Notes: generated by a model not told the origin, from the sequence alone. Positions 18,026 to 27,030 are shown, counted from the first letter of the stretch. The stretch: 64,000 nucleotides of DNA from Paenibacillus protaetiae (GCF_004135365.1 NZ_CP035492.1:1916001-1980000), one strand, 5' to 3'. Translations and numbers: made by a program.

Positions 18026-19186
18026 ATGATACGTGTTGCAATTGTCGGAACCGGGAATATTTCATCTGCTCATATTCATTCTTACCTTGCTTTTCCGGAG
18101 CGCTGCGAAATCGCCGCGCTTGTGGATATTCCCGAGAAAGCCCGGGAAAAAGCTGCCGCGTTTGGACTGAACGCTGAAATTTTGGATTCTCACAAGCTGC
18201 TGCTTGGCCGTGATGACATCGACCTGGTCAGCATTTGCACACCGCCGTTTCTGCATGCCGAGATCGCTTCCGATTTGCTGCGGGACGGCAAACATGTGCT
18301 TGTCGAGAAACCGATGGCCGCTTCGCTGGAGGAATGCGACCGGATGATCGCGGCAGCCGAAGAAGGCGGGGCGATTCTATCCGTTGTTGCGCAAAACCGC
18401 TTCCGTGAGCCGATTATGAACTTGAAGCATGTGCTGGACAGCGGCAAAATCGGCCGGGTGGTCCATGCGCAAGTCGATTCTTATTGGTGGCGCGGCCACT
18501 GCTACTATGACTTGTGGTGGCGCGGGTTGTGGTCCAAGGAAGGCGGCGGACCAACGCTGAACCATGCCGTACACCATATCGACATGCTCGGCTGGATGAT
18601 GGGCATGCCGGACAAGGTGGTTGCGATGCTCAGCAACGCGGCCCATGACAACGCCGAGGTTGAAGATATTTCGGTTGCGGTTATGCAATACGGCCAAGGA
18701 AGCGTTGCGCAAGTGACCAGTTCCGTTATTCATCACGGCGAAGAACAGCAAATTATTTTTCAAGGGGAGAAAGCCCGTATTTCCGCGCCTTGGAAAGTTT
18801 ACGCTTCAACCTCGAAAGAGAACGGCTTCCCGCAGCGCAACGAGAAGCTGGAGGAAGAGCTGGAGCAGTATTACGGCAGCCTGCCGCAGCTAGCGCATAC
18901 CGGCCATCAGGGACAAATCCATGATGTGCTGTCTGCCATTGAATCCGGCACCGCTCCGATGATTACCGGCGAAGACGGACGGAAAACCATTGAACTGATA
19001 ACCGCGATCTACAAAGCCGGATTCCAGGAAAAAGCCGTTGACCTGCCGATTCAGCAGGATGACCCGTATTACACCGTCCAGGGCATATTGGACAACGCGC
19101 CGCACTTCTACGAGAAAAAGACGGCGTTAAAGGAACTGGGCTCCGGGGTCGGCATTACACTGGGCAGCAGCTATAACCAATCGTAA
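18026..19186 (+). CDS. Gfo/Idh/MocA-family oxidoreductase
   Basis: A 386-residue NAD(P)-dependent sugar or cyclitol dehydrogenase-like protein. The Rossmann motif VGTGNIS is at residues 7-13, the family EKP motif at 94-96 (LVEKPMAAS), and the GGGPTLNHAVHHIDML segment carries the catalytic-site His. GGGAGG lies 10 bases before the ATG. It is divergent from an AraC regulator and followed by hairpins at 19210-19300. Substrate unknown. Confidence 0.9.
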   Translation: MIRVAIVGTGNISSAHIHSYLAFPERCEIAALVDIPEKAREKAAAFGLNAEILDSHKLLLGRDDIDLVSICTPPFLHAEIASDLLRDGKHVLVEKPMAASLEECDRMIAAAEEGGAILSVVAQNRFREPIMNLKHVLDSGKIGRVVHAQVDSYWWRGHCYYDLWWRGLWSKEGGGPTLNHAVHHIDMLGWMMGMPDKVVAMLSNAAHDNAEVEDISVAVMQYGQGSVAQVTSSVIHHGEEQQIIFQGEKARISAPWKVYASTSKENGFPQRNEKLEEELEQYYGSLPQLAHTGHQGQIHDVLSAIESGTAPMITGEDGRKTIELITAIYKAGFQEKAVDLPIQQDDPYYTVQGILDNAPHFYEKKTALKELGSGVGITLGSSYNQS

Positions 19187-19202
19187 CGGATGGTTGGGCG
19201 AT

Positions 19203-19228
19203 AAAAAAAGGGATCTCAATTCGATCCC
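19203..19228 (-). terminator. Intrinsic terminator of the SDR gene (minus strand)
   Basis: GGGATC / GATCCC stem (19210-19215 and 19223-19228), with a T run on the minus strand (A run at 19203-19209). Confidence 0.65.
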
Positions 19229-19253
19229 CGATGCTTCCTATAAAACGGATGAC

Positions 19254-19300
19254 AAAACAGCGGTGTAAGGGGGAACCATTCTCCCCGACACCGCTGTTTT
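19254..19300. terminator. Bidirectional terminator hairpin
   Basis: AAAACAGCGGTGT (19254-19266) pairs with ACACCGCTGTTTT (19288-19300), with extra inner G:C pairs (AGGGGG / CCCC). A- and T-rich ends on both sides would end both the Gfo/Idh/MocA gene and the converging SDR gene. Confidence 0.8.
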
Positions 19301-19327
19301 CGATGAATACCGGCCTGCCAGACGCTG

Positions 19328-20092
19328 TTACAGGAACATGCCGCCCGAGGCTTCGATCCGCTGCGCATTCACCCAGCCCAGCTCGTCCGTGCACAAAGAG
19401 GCAACTACTCCGCCAATATCATCCGCTTCGCCAACGCGGCCAAGCGCTGTCTGCGATCCGATAAAATTCCGCATCTCTTCATTTTCTCTCAAACCGCCGC
19501 CGCCAAAGTCCGTTACGATTGCTCCCGGAGCAATCGCATTGACCCGGATGCCTCTTGCGCCAAACTCTTTGGCCATATATTTAGTCAGCACTTCTACAGC
19601 GCCTTTCATCGAAGCGTAAGCTGCATAGCCAGGCAGTGCAAAACGGGTAAGACCCGTCGACAGGTTCACGACAGCACCTTTATCCGCAATAATCGGATAC
19701 AGCTTTTGTGTCAAGAAATATACGCCTTTCACATGAAGATTCATAAGGCTGTCGAACTGCTCTTCGGTTGTTTCCGTAATGGGAACGTTAATGCCGATCC
19801 CCGCATTATTAACGAGATAATGGATTTGATTAGTGTCCCATTTATCGTTCAGTACTTGTTTAAGCTGCGCTACAAACCCGTCAAACGAGGACACATTGCC
19901 GGCATCCAGCTGCAATGCTGCCGCTTTGCCGCCAAGCTGCTCAATTTCCTTCACGACTTCATCCGCTTTTTCTTTTTCAGACTTATAGGTCACAATAACG
20001 TCAACGCCTTTACGGGCTAAAGCTAGCGCCGAATTGCGGCCTAAGCCGCGGCTGCTCCCGGTTACTAATGCAATTTTATGTTGATTTCCCAC
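19328..20092 (-). CDS. SDR-family oxidoreductase
   Basis: A 254-residue classical short-chain dehydrogenase: TGSSRGLGR (11-19), NNAG (95-98), Ser near 145-146, Tyr159 and Lys163 (YASMK), and the PGAIVTDF segment after strand 6. The start is GTG at 20092 with AGGAG 8 bases before it; the frame stays open upstream into the opposite-strand merR gene, but that part has no SDR character. It is divergent from merR, and its promoter spacer carries the MerR-type palindrome at 20156-20175. Control by that regulator is inferred. Substrate unknown. Confidence 0.92.
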   Translation of the reverse strand: MGNQHKIALVTGSSRGLGRNSALALARKGVDVIVTYKSEKEKADEVVKEIEQLGGKAAALQLDAGNVSSFDGFVAQLKQVLNDKWDTNQIHYLVNNAGIGINVPITETTEEQFDSLMNLHVKGVYFLTQKLYPIIADKGAVVNLSTGLTRFALPGYAAYASMKGAVEVLTKYMAKEFGARGIRVNAIAPGAIVTDFGGGGLRENEEMRNFIGSQTALGRVGEADDIGGVVASLCTDELGWVNAQRIEASGGMFL

Positions 20093-20155
20093 AATGATCG
20101 CTCCTTTATAATGATGGTTGCCAAGCCCTTTATCGGGGGCTATAATGAGGCTACC

Positions 20156-20175
20156 ACTTCGAGTTAACTCTAAGT
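20156..20175. promoter_or_regulatory. MerR-type operator between SDR and merR genes
   Basis: Twenty-base palindrome ACTTCGAGTTAACTCTAAGT with only one mismatched pair. Read toward the SDR gene, it lies between TTGACT (20173-20178) and a TAGCCT -10-like hexamer with a 19-bp spacer, the long spacing typical of MerR-activated promoters. The sequence resembles operators of AdhR-like MerR regulators. Confidence 0.75.
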
Positions 20176-20197
20176 CAAGCCCAAAGGATGATTTATT

Positions 20198-20635
20198 TTG
20201 AATTATACGATTAACGAGGCTGCGCAAAAGTTCGGCCTCTCTGCCCATACGCTCCGTTATTACGACAAGGAAGGGTTGCTCCCTTTTGTTTCCCGCAGCC
20301 ATTCCGGCAACCGGACGTTTACCGACAGCGATCTGGAATGGATTGCGCTTATATGCTGCCTGAAAAACACAGGCATGCCGATCAAAGAAATTAAGCAATA
20401 CGTCGATTGGTGCAGACAAGGCAGCGCCACGATTGATGTGCGCAAAGCGTTGTTTGTGGCTCACCGCCAAGCCGTATTGCGGCAAATTGAAGAGCTGAAC
20501 AACAATTTGGAGCTGATTGATGCCAAAATCGCTTTTTACGAATCGCCGGGCATCGCCAGCTTTTTGGACGAACAGATCGCCAAGCAATCGGACAGCTTGC
20601 AAAGAAAGGATTCCCTGTATGATTCGCAAATATAA
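20198..20635 (+). CDS. MerR-family transcriptional regulator
   Basis: A 145-residue protein. The N-terminal winged helix (YTINEAAQKFGLSAHTLRYYDKEGLLPF, residues 3-30) is followed by a dimerising coiled coil. There is no C-terminal metal-binding Cys cluster, so it belongs to the AdhR/YfmP-like group rather than the metal sensors. The start is TTG at 20198 with AAAGGA upstream. It is divergent from the SDR gene it probably controls and overlaps the next gene by 17 bases. Confidence 0.9.
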   Translation: MNYTINEAAQKFGLSAHTLRYYDKEGLLPFVSRSHSGNRTFTDSDLEWIALICCLKNTGMPIKEIKQYVDWCRQGSATIDVRKALFVAHRQAVLRQIEELNNNLELIDAKIAFYESPGIASFLDEQIAKQSDSLQRKDSLYDSQI

Positions 20636-21356
20636 CGGATGGCTGGCGGCAGCTTTGTTATTAGCGGCAATGTGCCTGCTTGCTTCGTGCGCACAAGCGC
20701 AAGGCAAAGCCCATCTGACCGTTAACCGTAATGGGACGGCGGATCTTAACCTGGATATGTCCGTCAGCAATGAAGCGCTTAACCTGCTTGGCCAGCCGGA
20801 TCTGATCCCGCAGTTGATCAGCAAGCTGCAGGCGCAAGGGCTGGACGCGCAGTCTTATACGAAAGACGGCAGCACCGGATTGACCGCTTCGCGCTCCTTC
20901 CAATTAAAGAACATGGGGATTTCCGGCGTCACGGCCAAGCTGCCGGACGGATTGGAGGCCGAACATTCGTCAGAGGAATCCTTTTTTTATACGAAGGAGC
21001 ATATTGCCGTAACTGTCGATATGGAGAAGCTGATGGCCAGCAGCAGCGATGCTGCAGGGCAGCAGCTTTCCGCGATGAATCCGCTTGTCAAAGGGCTTGT
21101 GCAAAGCCAGATCAAACTGCAATTTTTGCTGACCGCCCCGGTCAAGGCGGGAGCCAGCAATGCAAATGAAATTCAGGACCACGGCAGAACGCTGGTATGG
21201 GATATTAAGCTGTTTGAACCAAACCGGTTTGAAGTTGACATCAACGTGCCGAATATCCGCCACATCGCTTATACAGGCGGGGCTGTCCTTATTATAATAA
21301 TCGCCGCCGTCTGGCTTGCTGTAAGAACATACCGTAAACGCAGACGCTCCGCGTAA
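20619..21356 (+). CDS. Lipoprotein with DUF3153/LppM-like domain
   Basis: A 245-residue protein with a lipoprotein signal peptide (CLLASC, lipidated Cys24), a ~190-residue extracytoplasmic domain and one C-terminal transmembrane helix with a basic tail (RTYRKRRRSA). The layout and VNRNGTADLNLDMSV start fit the DUF3153/LppM family, whose function is unknown. AAAGGA lies 8 bases before the ATG, which is inside the merR 3' end, so the two are cotranscribed. Followed by a terminator. Confidence 0.8.
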   Translation: MIRKYNGWLAAALLLAAMCLLASCAQAQGKAHLTVNRNGTADLNLDMSVSNEALNLLGQPDLIPQLISKLQAQGLDAQSYTKDGSTGLTASRSFQLKNMGISGVTAKLPDGLEAEHSSEESFFYTKEHIAVTVDMEKLMASSSDAAGQQLSAMNPLVKGLVQSQIKLQFLLTAPVKAGASNANEIQDHGRTLVWDIKLFEPNRFEVDINVPNIRHIAYTGGAVLIIIIAAVWLAVRTYRKRRRSA

Positions 21357-21372
21357 ATAACCGCCTGCATGC

Positions 21373-21424
21373 GGACGGGGCTGCCCTTGATTCTAAACCA
21401 GGAGCAGCCCCGTCCCCTTTTGTT
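21373..21424 (+). terminator. Intrinsic terminator after lipoprotein gene
   Basis: GGACGGGGCTGC (21373-21384) pairs with GCAGCCCCGTCC (21404-21415), followed by CCTTTTGTT. Confidence 0.88.
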
Positions 21425-21443
21425 GAACTAAGGCTTTTTTATT

Positions 21444-21986
21444 TTATTGGTCATTTTGCCGCTTCCACTCTTCAGCTAAAATGGCGTAGAAGTACTCGTC
21501 CCACCATTCTGTGTTTCCTTTTATAAAATGTGCAGGAATACATTGCTTGAAGTGGCCTTCCTTTCTCATCCCGATCTTCTCCATCACCCGGTAAGACGCA
21601 ATATTTTGCGGCTGGCAAGTCGCAATGATCCGATGGGCATTGAGATGTTCAAAACCGTACTGCAAAATAGCCCTTGCAGCTTCTGATGCATAACCTTGGC
21701 TGTAATATTTCGGATTAAACACCCATCCGATTTCATAGGTGCCATTGCCAGACCATTTATGGAACACGATATGGCCAATAAGCGTATGATCTTGTTTTAA
21801 AATAACCGGAAATTTCTCCGCTTTCCCACCGCTGTTCTCATAAATGAAAGCCCTTACATTTTGTTCGCAAAAAACACCTTCAGGTATGTATTTCATAACT
21901 TCGCTGTCCGATGTATACGCTAAAACAGCTTCCCAGTCATCTGCTTGAAAGTTTCGTATAAGTAACCTTTCCGTGTATAAGTGCAT
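21444..21986 (-). CDS. GNAT-family N-acetyltransferase (RimJ/RimL-like)
   Basis: A 180-residue protein starting MHLYTERLLIRNFQADD, the usual beginning of RimJ/RimL-type acetyltransferases. The acetyl-CoA loop is in the YYSQGYASEAARAIL region (about 93-107), and NIASYRVMEKIGM (about 129-141) matches the conserved C-terminal strand and helix. The acceptor is unknown. It converges on the lipoprotein gene. Confidence 0.9.
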   Translation of the reverse strand: MHLYTERLLIRNFQADDWEAVLAYTSDSEVMKYIPEGVFCEQNVRAFIYENSGGKAEKFPVILKQDHTLIGHIVFHKWSGNGTYEIGWVFNPKYYSQGYASEAARAILQYGFEHLNAHRIIATCQPQNIASYRVMEKIGMRKEGHFKQCIPAHFIKGNTEWWDEYFYAILAEEWKRQNDQ

Positions 21987-22054
21987 ATTCGTTCCCCCTG
22001 CCTCTGCTAACGCACAACGGCTCTATTAATCCGGCAGCACCTAAACGGCCAGCC

Positions 22055-22417
22055 TTACCTATTGGCCGGTCGTTTATGATATCCTTTATCGTCGTAACTT
22101 TGCAGTTTTTCACGCCATTGCTTCTCCAGCTTTTTCACTTCCCAGCGCACATCGCTGATTTTTTCCGTATCAAACTGCTCCAGCACTTCAAACGAAAAAG
22201 CGTCTTCGCCAAGCTCTTTCCAGTCTTTCTGAAGCTGGAGATTGCCGAACATGCCCAGATCAAGCTGCGCCTTCATCGTCATCCATTTGTTTTTCAAGTT
22301 TGGATATGCCGAAACAAACAGCTTTCCATTCAGGTTGTTTTTGACTAGTACGACACCCATATATACTTTTATTTGCTTAAACTCATCCTGCAGCTCTTTC
22401 CGTTTGTTTTTATCCAT
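22055..22417 (-). CDS. GIY-YIG nuclease-family small protein
   Basis: A protein of about 120 residues related to the GIY-YIG nuclease-like family of Bacillales (MDKNKRKELQDEFKQIKVYMGVV...GYHKRPANR). The canonical GIY...YIG pair is degenerate here (KVYMGVVLV and LFVSAYPN), so nuclease activity is doubtful. Start: ATG at 22417 has GGAGGG 9 bases upstream; an upstream in-frame codon at 22450 lies before that site. Confidence 0.75.
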   Translation of the reverse strand: MDKNKRKELQDEFKQIKVYMGVVLVKNNLNGKLFVSAYPNLKNKWMTMKAQLDLGMFGNLQLQKDWKELGEDAFSFEVLEQFDTEKISDVRWEVKKLEKQWREKLQSYDDKGYHKRPANR

Positions 22418-22594
22418 AACAGCTATCCCTCCAATTCCTTCTGTATTCAATCATTGATACCATGAACAACCATTGAACGTCAAATTAAAGAGCATGCCGC
22501 CTCCAGCATCTCCTGTTTAAACTTGGTTTATATTCCTGATGTATAATGAGCAGTGTAAATTCGCAACTCATGATTTAAGAGGAAGTGAAATCGT

Positions 22595-23269
22595 ATGCCG
22601 CAACTGTTAATCGTGGACGATGATCCGCATATCCGCAAGCTGGTGAGCCATTTTATGCAGCGGGAAGGTTATGCTGTATTGGAAGCAGCCGATGGCCTGG
22701 AAGCTCTCCAGACGCTTGAGGACAGCAAGGTGGATCTCGTTATTCTCGATATTATGATGCCGCGCATGGACGGCTATGAGCTTTGCCGCGAGCTGCGGGA
22801 GCATTATGACCTGCCGATGCTGATGCTGACGGCCAAGGGCGAATCCGAGCAGAAAGTGAAAGGGTTCGAGCTGGGCACAGACGATTATTTGGTTAAGCCG
22901 TTTGATCCGCCGGAGCTGGCGGCAAGGGTGAAAGCGCTGCTGAAGCGGTATAAGATCATTACGGCGCAAACGGTGCAGATCGGCGAATTATCTTTAAACA
23001 GTAAAACATTTGAATGCAAAGTCGGAAACGAAGTGCAAGTGCTGCCGCTGAAGGAATTCGAGCTGTTGTATAAGCTTGCGAGCTATCCGTTCCAAACGTT
23101 TACGCGCGATCAGCTGATTGAAGAAATATGGGGTTACAATTACGAAGGGAATGAGCGGACCGTAGACGTCCATATCAATCGGCTGCGCGAAAAATTTCCC
23201 GAGGACCGGCACGCATTTCGCATCCGCACGATCCGCGGATTAGGCTACCGGCTGGAGATGCAGACATGA
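22595..23269 (+). CDS. OmpR-family response regulator (HssR-like)
   Basis: A 224-residue regulator: receiver domain with acidic pocket VDDD (7-10), phospho-acceptor Asp52 in LVILDIMMPRMDG and Lys in YLVKPFDPPE, then a winged-helix domain ending with a typical RTVDVHINRLREKF segment. Overall it resembles HssR-type regulators, but the signal is unknown and no heme exporter is adjacent. It overlaps the kinase gene by 4 bases. A consensus -10, TATAAT, is at 22542-22547. Confidence 0.9.
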   Translation: MPQLLIVDDDPHIRKLVSHFMQREGYAVLEAADGLEALQTLEDSKVDLVILDIMMPRMDGYELCRELREHYDLPMLMLTAKGESEQKVKGFELGTDDYLVKPFDPPELAARVKALLKRYKIITAQTVQIGELSLNSKTFECKVGNEVQVLPLKEFELLYKLASYPFQTFTRDQLIEEIWGYNYEGNERTVDVHINRLREKFPEDRHAFRIRTIRGLGYRLEMQT

Positions 23270-24351
23270 ACATCCTGCGTAAAACCGGCCGCGCTCTGCT
23301 CCGCTTTATTCGAATCATTGACGGGCCGGCCGCTATATTGTCCAGCTTATTATTATGCTGGACGGCAGCTTATTTTGGGCTGCACTGGCTTTATAACCAG
23401 CTGAACTGGCAGCCGCATACGCTTGTAAACCAGCTGTTCACTTCACTCGGAGGTTTCTTGCTGTTCACCGCCTTCGTGTTCTCCGTCGCTCCTTTTATCC
23501 GCAGAAAAGAACTGCAGATGTACCAGGAGCTGCAGGAAGCGCTGCGGCGCATAGCGCGCGGGGACTTCCACGTACGGCTGCAATCGCGCCGGACAGCCCA
23601 TGAACACATCACCCAAATCATTGCCGACATTAACGAAATGGCGGTTAATCTAAAAGAAATGGAAGATATGCGGCAGGAGTTTATCGCCAATGTATCGCAT
23701 GAAATCCAATCGCCGCTGACGTCCATCAGCGGTTTTGCCCGGGCAATGGCGGCAGACGAGCTGCCAAGAAGCGAACAGCTGCAGTATTTGGACATTATCG
23801 AGGCAGAGAGTGTCCGGATGTCGAGACTAAGCGATGATTTGCTGCGGCTCGCTTCCTTTGATTCCAAACGGCATCCGTTTCATCCGGAGCTATACCGATT
23901 GGACAAACAGCTGCGCCGGCTTATCCTGACGTTCGAAAGGCAGTGGATGGAGAAGGAGCTGGAGGTAAGCGCAGATCTGGACGAAATCTGGATGAACGCT
24001 GACCCCAGCCTGCTTAGTCAGGTTTGGGTCAACCTGATTCAAAATGCCGTGAAGTTTACGCCGCCTGGCGGTACCATTGCCGTTAGCCTTAAGCTGCAGA
24101 ACGATCATGTGGTCGTCTCCGTCAAGGATTCGGGCATCGGGATATCAGAAGCCGACCAGAATCGCATATTCGAACGTTTCTTCAAATCAGACCGTTCACG
24201 CACACGTTCGGCCGGCGGCAGCGGGCTGGGCTTATCAATCGTCAGCAAAATCGTAGAGATGCACAGCGGTACGATCGCCGTCTCCAGCCAGCCTGGCGAG
24301 TGGTCCGAATTTACCGTTACCTTGCCGCTTGCGCCTCAGCAAACGGAATAA
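23266..24351 (+). CDS. Sensor histidine kinase, partner of the 22595 regulator
   Basis: A 361-residue membrane kinase with two transmembrane segments (about 21-42 and 57-78), a very short external loop, HAMP, an H-box with His145 (ANVSHEIQSPLTS), an N-box (NLIQNAVKF) and a GGSGLGLSIVSKIVEMHSG ATP-lid. The usual Arg-Thr of the H-box (HELRTPL) is replaced by Gln-Ser, a natural variant in HssS-like kinases. It overlaps the regulator by 4 bases and ends at a terminator. Confidence 0.9.
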   Translation: MNILRKTGRALLRFIRIIDGPAAILSSLLLCWTAAYFGLHWLYNQLNWQPHTLVNQLFTSLGGFLLFTAFVFSVAPFIRRKELQMYQELQEALRRIARGDFHVRLQSRRTAHEHITQIIADINEMAVNLKEMEDMRQEFIANVSHEIQSPLTSISGFARAMAADELPRSEQLQYLDIIEAESVRMSRLSDDLLRLASFDSKRHPFHPELYRLDKQLRRLILTFERQWMEKELEVSADLDEIWMNADPSLLSQVWVNLIQNAVKFTPPGGTIAVSLKLQNDHVVVSVKDSGIGISEADQNRIFERFFKSDRSRTRSAGGSGLGLSIVSKIVEMHSGTIAVSSQPGEWSEFTVTLPLAPQQTE

Positions 24352-24357
24352 ACAGAA

Positions 24358-24405
24358 GAAGCCGGAATCACCGAGCCGCTCCCGCGGCTTGGCAATTCCG
24401 GCTTC
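24358..24405. terminator. Terminator between converging genes
   Basis: GAAGCCGGAAT (24358-24368) pairs with ATTCCGGCTTC (24395-24405), with an inner GAGCCGC / GCGGCTT-like helix. It sits between the kinase gene and the converging membrane-protein gene. Confidence 0.75.
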
Positions 24406-24412
24406 GTTAGCG

Positions 24413-24919
24413 TCACAACTGGCGCTGGGCTGCCGCAGCCGATTTTACCCTTCTCCGGATGCCGCTCACCCGCACAATGACCATCGCAAGCGTCATTATA
24501 ATAAACGCAGGGCCAATAATGTCCAGGTTAATCTGATGGTCCAGTGCAAACTGATACGTCTGCTTCGGATGATGTGTCATCCATTCGATCGGAATGATCC
24601 GGAACAAAAAGGCCGCTACCCAAATGATGACGCTGCCCGCTCCCACAATTACATATATTTTGCCCGTACCGGCATCGCGCTCCACCTTGGTGAACTTTAA
24701 TAAAATAAAACCAAGGGCCAGTCCGATTACAACGGACACAATCAGCAGCAGCATATTATTGCCGTCCGTCGGCACATCTTGCATGTAAGTTGCTCCATAA
24801 TAAGCAAGAATGCCAAGCGGCAGCAAAAGCCTGAACATGCGGAACTCCCTTTTTCCAACCGATGTTAGAACAAGCGCCAAAAATATAATAATGGTTGAAA
24901 TCCATGTGCTTGTAGTCAT
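24413..24919 (-). CDS. Integral membrane protein of unknown function
   Basis: A 168-residue protein with about four transmembrane helices. The second segment begins after GKREFRMFRLLLPLG, and a short loop contains KVERDAGTGKIYVI. It resembles uncharacterised membrane proteins that share the ER-D-TGKIY loop, with weaker similarity to the CcdC/DUF1453 type. No catalytic motif was recognised. It stands alone, convergent to the HssS-like kinase. Confidence 0.65.
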   Translation of the reverse strand: MTTSTWISTIIIFLALVLTSVGKREFRMFRLLLPLGILAYYGATYMQDVPTDGNNMLLLIVSVVIGLALGFILLKFTKVERDAGTGKIYVIVGAGSVIIWVAAFLFRIIPIEWMTHHPKQTYQFALDHQINLDIIGPAFIIMTLAMVIVRVSGIRRRVKSAAAAQRQL

Positions 24920-25041
24920 CCGTTTTTTCCATCCTCCCTAACTTGTCGTTAGGACTAATAGTAAACGGTTCCGGCGGTAAAAGAGTCCATCATCCGATTG
25001 AATTTGCTTCCCGGGCATCCACCTGCAGATGGATAAGCCGC

Positions 25042-25707
25042 TCAGCTGACAATGCCGTTCCGGATGGCATATACGACCGCTTGCGTCCGGTCTTGAACGT
25101 CAAACTTTTGCAAAATGCGGTGCACATGCGTTTTGACCGTACTTTCGCTAACAGACAGCGCAGCGGCAATTTCTTCGTTGCGAAGACCGTATGCCATTTG
25201 CTGCAATACTTCCAGCTCCCGGTTCGTAAACAGGCTTCGGAGCGCCATGATTCGTTCCGGTTCAATCCCGCCCGTTTGCCGCGATTGATAAGCTTTGCCG
25301 ATCAGCTTGGCTGCCAGTGCCGTGCGGAAGATGACTTCACCCCGCAGCGCCCCGCGTACCGACTCCAGCATTTCTTCCGGCTCGGTATCTTTCAGCAAAT
25401 AACCAACCGCGCCTGCCCGGATGCCTTCAAATACGTAATCTTCCGTATCAAAGGTCGTTAAAATAACAATTTTACAATCCGGCTGAAACGTTAAAATGTC
25501 CTTTGTTGCTTCAATGCCGGAGTAAAGCGGCATCTGCACGTCCATTAAAATCAAATGCGGTTTCGTCCGCCGCGCCAGCTCCACCGCTTCCTTGCCGTTG
25601 CCGGCTTCGCCGGCGACCGCCATATCCGGCTGGGAGCCAATGACATACCGGAGGCCTTGCCGGACGAGCGGCTGATCGTCTGCCAGCATAATCCGTTTCT
25701 GTTCCAC
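25042..25707 (-). CDS. NarL/LuxR-family response regulator
   Basis: A 221-residue regulator: receiver domain with Asp10-Asp11 and phospho-acceptor Asp56 (LILMDVQMP), then a LuxR helix-turn-helix (LTNRELEVLQQMAYGLRNEE...VKTHVHRILQKF). Its start is 2 bases after the kinase stop, so the pair is cotranscribed. The target is unknown; no transporter or other effector gene adjoins on the same strand. Confidence 0.92.
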   Translation of the reverse strand: MEQKRIMLADDQPLVRQGLRYVIGSQPDMAVAGEAGNGKEAVELARRTKPHLILMDVQMPLYSGIEATKDILTFQPDCKIVILTTFDTEDYVFEGIRAGAVGYLLKDTEPEEMLESVRGALRGEVIFRTALAAKLIGKAYQSRQTGGIEPERIMALRSLFTNRELEVLQQMAYGLRNEEIAAALSVSESTVKTHVHRILQKFDVQDRTQAVVYAIRNGIVS

Positions 25708-25709
25708 GC

Positions 25710-26909
25710 CTATCTCTCCTTCTCCGTTTCAAGGGGCAATTGAATGGCAATTTCCATGCCATGCGGGTGCACGGCCGTTACGCGGCAGCTTCCTCCCGCC
25801 TCGCGGCATCTCTGCTTCATGCCGTTCAACCCGAACCCTTCCGCCCAGCCGTCTCCCCCGGCAAATAGGCCGTTGTCCCGCACAACCATCCGCACCTCTC
25901 CGTCCAGCTGCTCTACCGCAACAACGGCCTTGCTCGCCTCTGAATGCCGGATCATATTCGTCAGCGCTTCCTGAAGACAATAATACAATACGGCGGACTG
26001 TTCGGCAGGCCACTCTTCCCCGCCATCAGGCGCCTTCCACTCGATCGGAATGCCGCTTGCAGCAGAAGCTTGCCGGACTAATGCGCGCAGCGCAATCAGG
26101 CCTGTTCCGGCTTGGTCCCCTCCCCTGGCATGGACAACGCCCCGCACCTCCTGCAAGCATTGCTTGGCAACCAGAAGCACATTGCGTGCAATCTGCATCG
26201 TTTCTTCCTTGTTGGATTGCAGCGCATAGGGCAGCGCCTGCAGCTGCACAATGACCGAGGTCAGCTGATGGCCAACGCTGTCGTGTATATCTCTTGCGAT
26301 CCGGTTTCTTTCCTCCATCACGGCGTAACGCATCGACTGCATCGCCGCATGTTCCAGCTCGGACTGCGCCGCCTGCAGTTTCCGGTTCGCTTCCAACAGT
26401 CTTGCATTCACCGCCTGCAGCTCATCATGATGCAGCTGCTGCTCTTCATCGTGAATCCGCTTCAAGCGGCGCATATACAGGAGCACATAGATGCCTGCAA
26501 AAATAAGCATCATCTCCGTCGCGTTGCTAAGCGACTGTTTCTCCACCACATAAGTGATAGCAAAAATAATAACGGCGATCAGGCCGGCGCTGACTGTAGA
26601 CAGCAGACCCGGCAGCTTCAGCGAAATAAAACCCATCAGAAACCCCATTAGCGCCAGCACGGTGGATACTTCTCCCGAAATCAGCCAAAATGCCAGCGTT
26701 GCCGCATATAAACAAGCGAAAATAACGACATTTTTCCAAAGCGACTTCACCCAAACCGAGCTCCACAACATGACGATGTAAAATCCCGCCAAGGAAAAAG
26801 CGGCCAAGCGTTCGCCGCCCGTGGAATCGCGTACCGTCATCAAAACCGTGTACAGCAGCGCCAGGCTAATAAGCGAAGGGGTATAAAACCGGTTGATCCA
26901 TTGCAGCAA
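25710..26909 (-). CDS. NarL-type sensor histidine kinase
   Basis: A HisKA_3/HATPase kinase of about 399 residues. Five to six hydrophobic segments fill the first 150 residues, a coiled coil follows, then the H-box ARDIHDSVGHQLTS (phospho-acceptor His about 209) and the HATPase (LQEALTNMIRHSEAS, GFGLNGMKQR). Start: TTG at 26909 is favoured because AAGGAGG lies 10 bases upstream and MLQWINRFY is a natural N terminus. Alternatives at 26951 and 27032 have no ribosome site and would run through the terminator at 26959-27030. Confidence 0.85.
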   Translation of the reverse strand: MLQWINRFYTPSLISLALLYTVLMTVRDSTGGERLAAFSLAGFYIVMLWSSVWVKSLWKNVVIFACLYAATLAFWLISGEVSTVLALMGFLMGFISLKLPGLLSTVSAGLIAVIIFAITYVVEKQSLSNATEMMLIFAGIYVLLYMRRLKRIHDEEQQLHHDELQAVNARLLEANRKLQAAQSELEHAAMQSMRYAVMEERNRIARDIHDSVGHQLTSVIVQLQALPYALQSNKEETMQIARNVLLVAKQCLQEVRGVVHARGGDQAGTGLIALRALVRQASAASGIPIEWKAPDGGEEWPAEQSAVLYYCLQEALTNMIRHSEASKAVVAVEQLDGEVRMVVRDNGLFAGGDGWAEGFGLNGMKQRCREAGGSCRVTAVHPHGMEIAIQLPLETEKER

Positions 26910-26958
26910 AGCTTTGCTTCCTCCTTCAGCGGACGGAACAGCCCGCCACATGATGTAT

Positions 26959-27030
26959 AAAAAAAGAGGACACAAGCCCCTTGCTCGGAAACAGGCGGGT
27001 ATACGCCATTTCCAATAAAGGGATGTCCTC
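26959..27030 (-). terminator. Long nested hairpin with U-tract after the thi operon
   Basis: Four nested helices in order on the minus strand: GAGGACA/TGTCCTC (27024-27030 with 26966-26972), CCCTT/AAGGG, GGAAA/TTTCC and GGCG/CGCC, separated by small internal loops and followed by about seven T (26959-26965). It lies 90 bases after the thiO stop and 50 bases before the kinase start. The simplest reading is a terminator for the thi operon. A TATAAT at 27031-27036 directly upstream leaves open that it also attenuates the kinase transcript. Confidence 0.8.

Noticed and set aside
20093..20824. N-terminal extension of the SDR protein (19328 gene) by about 240 codons
   Set aside because: The open frame lies opposite merR, lacks SDR homology, and a good ribosome site precedes GTG at 20092.
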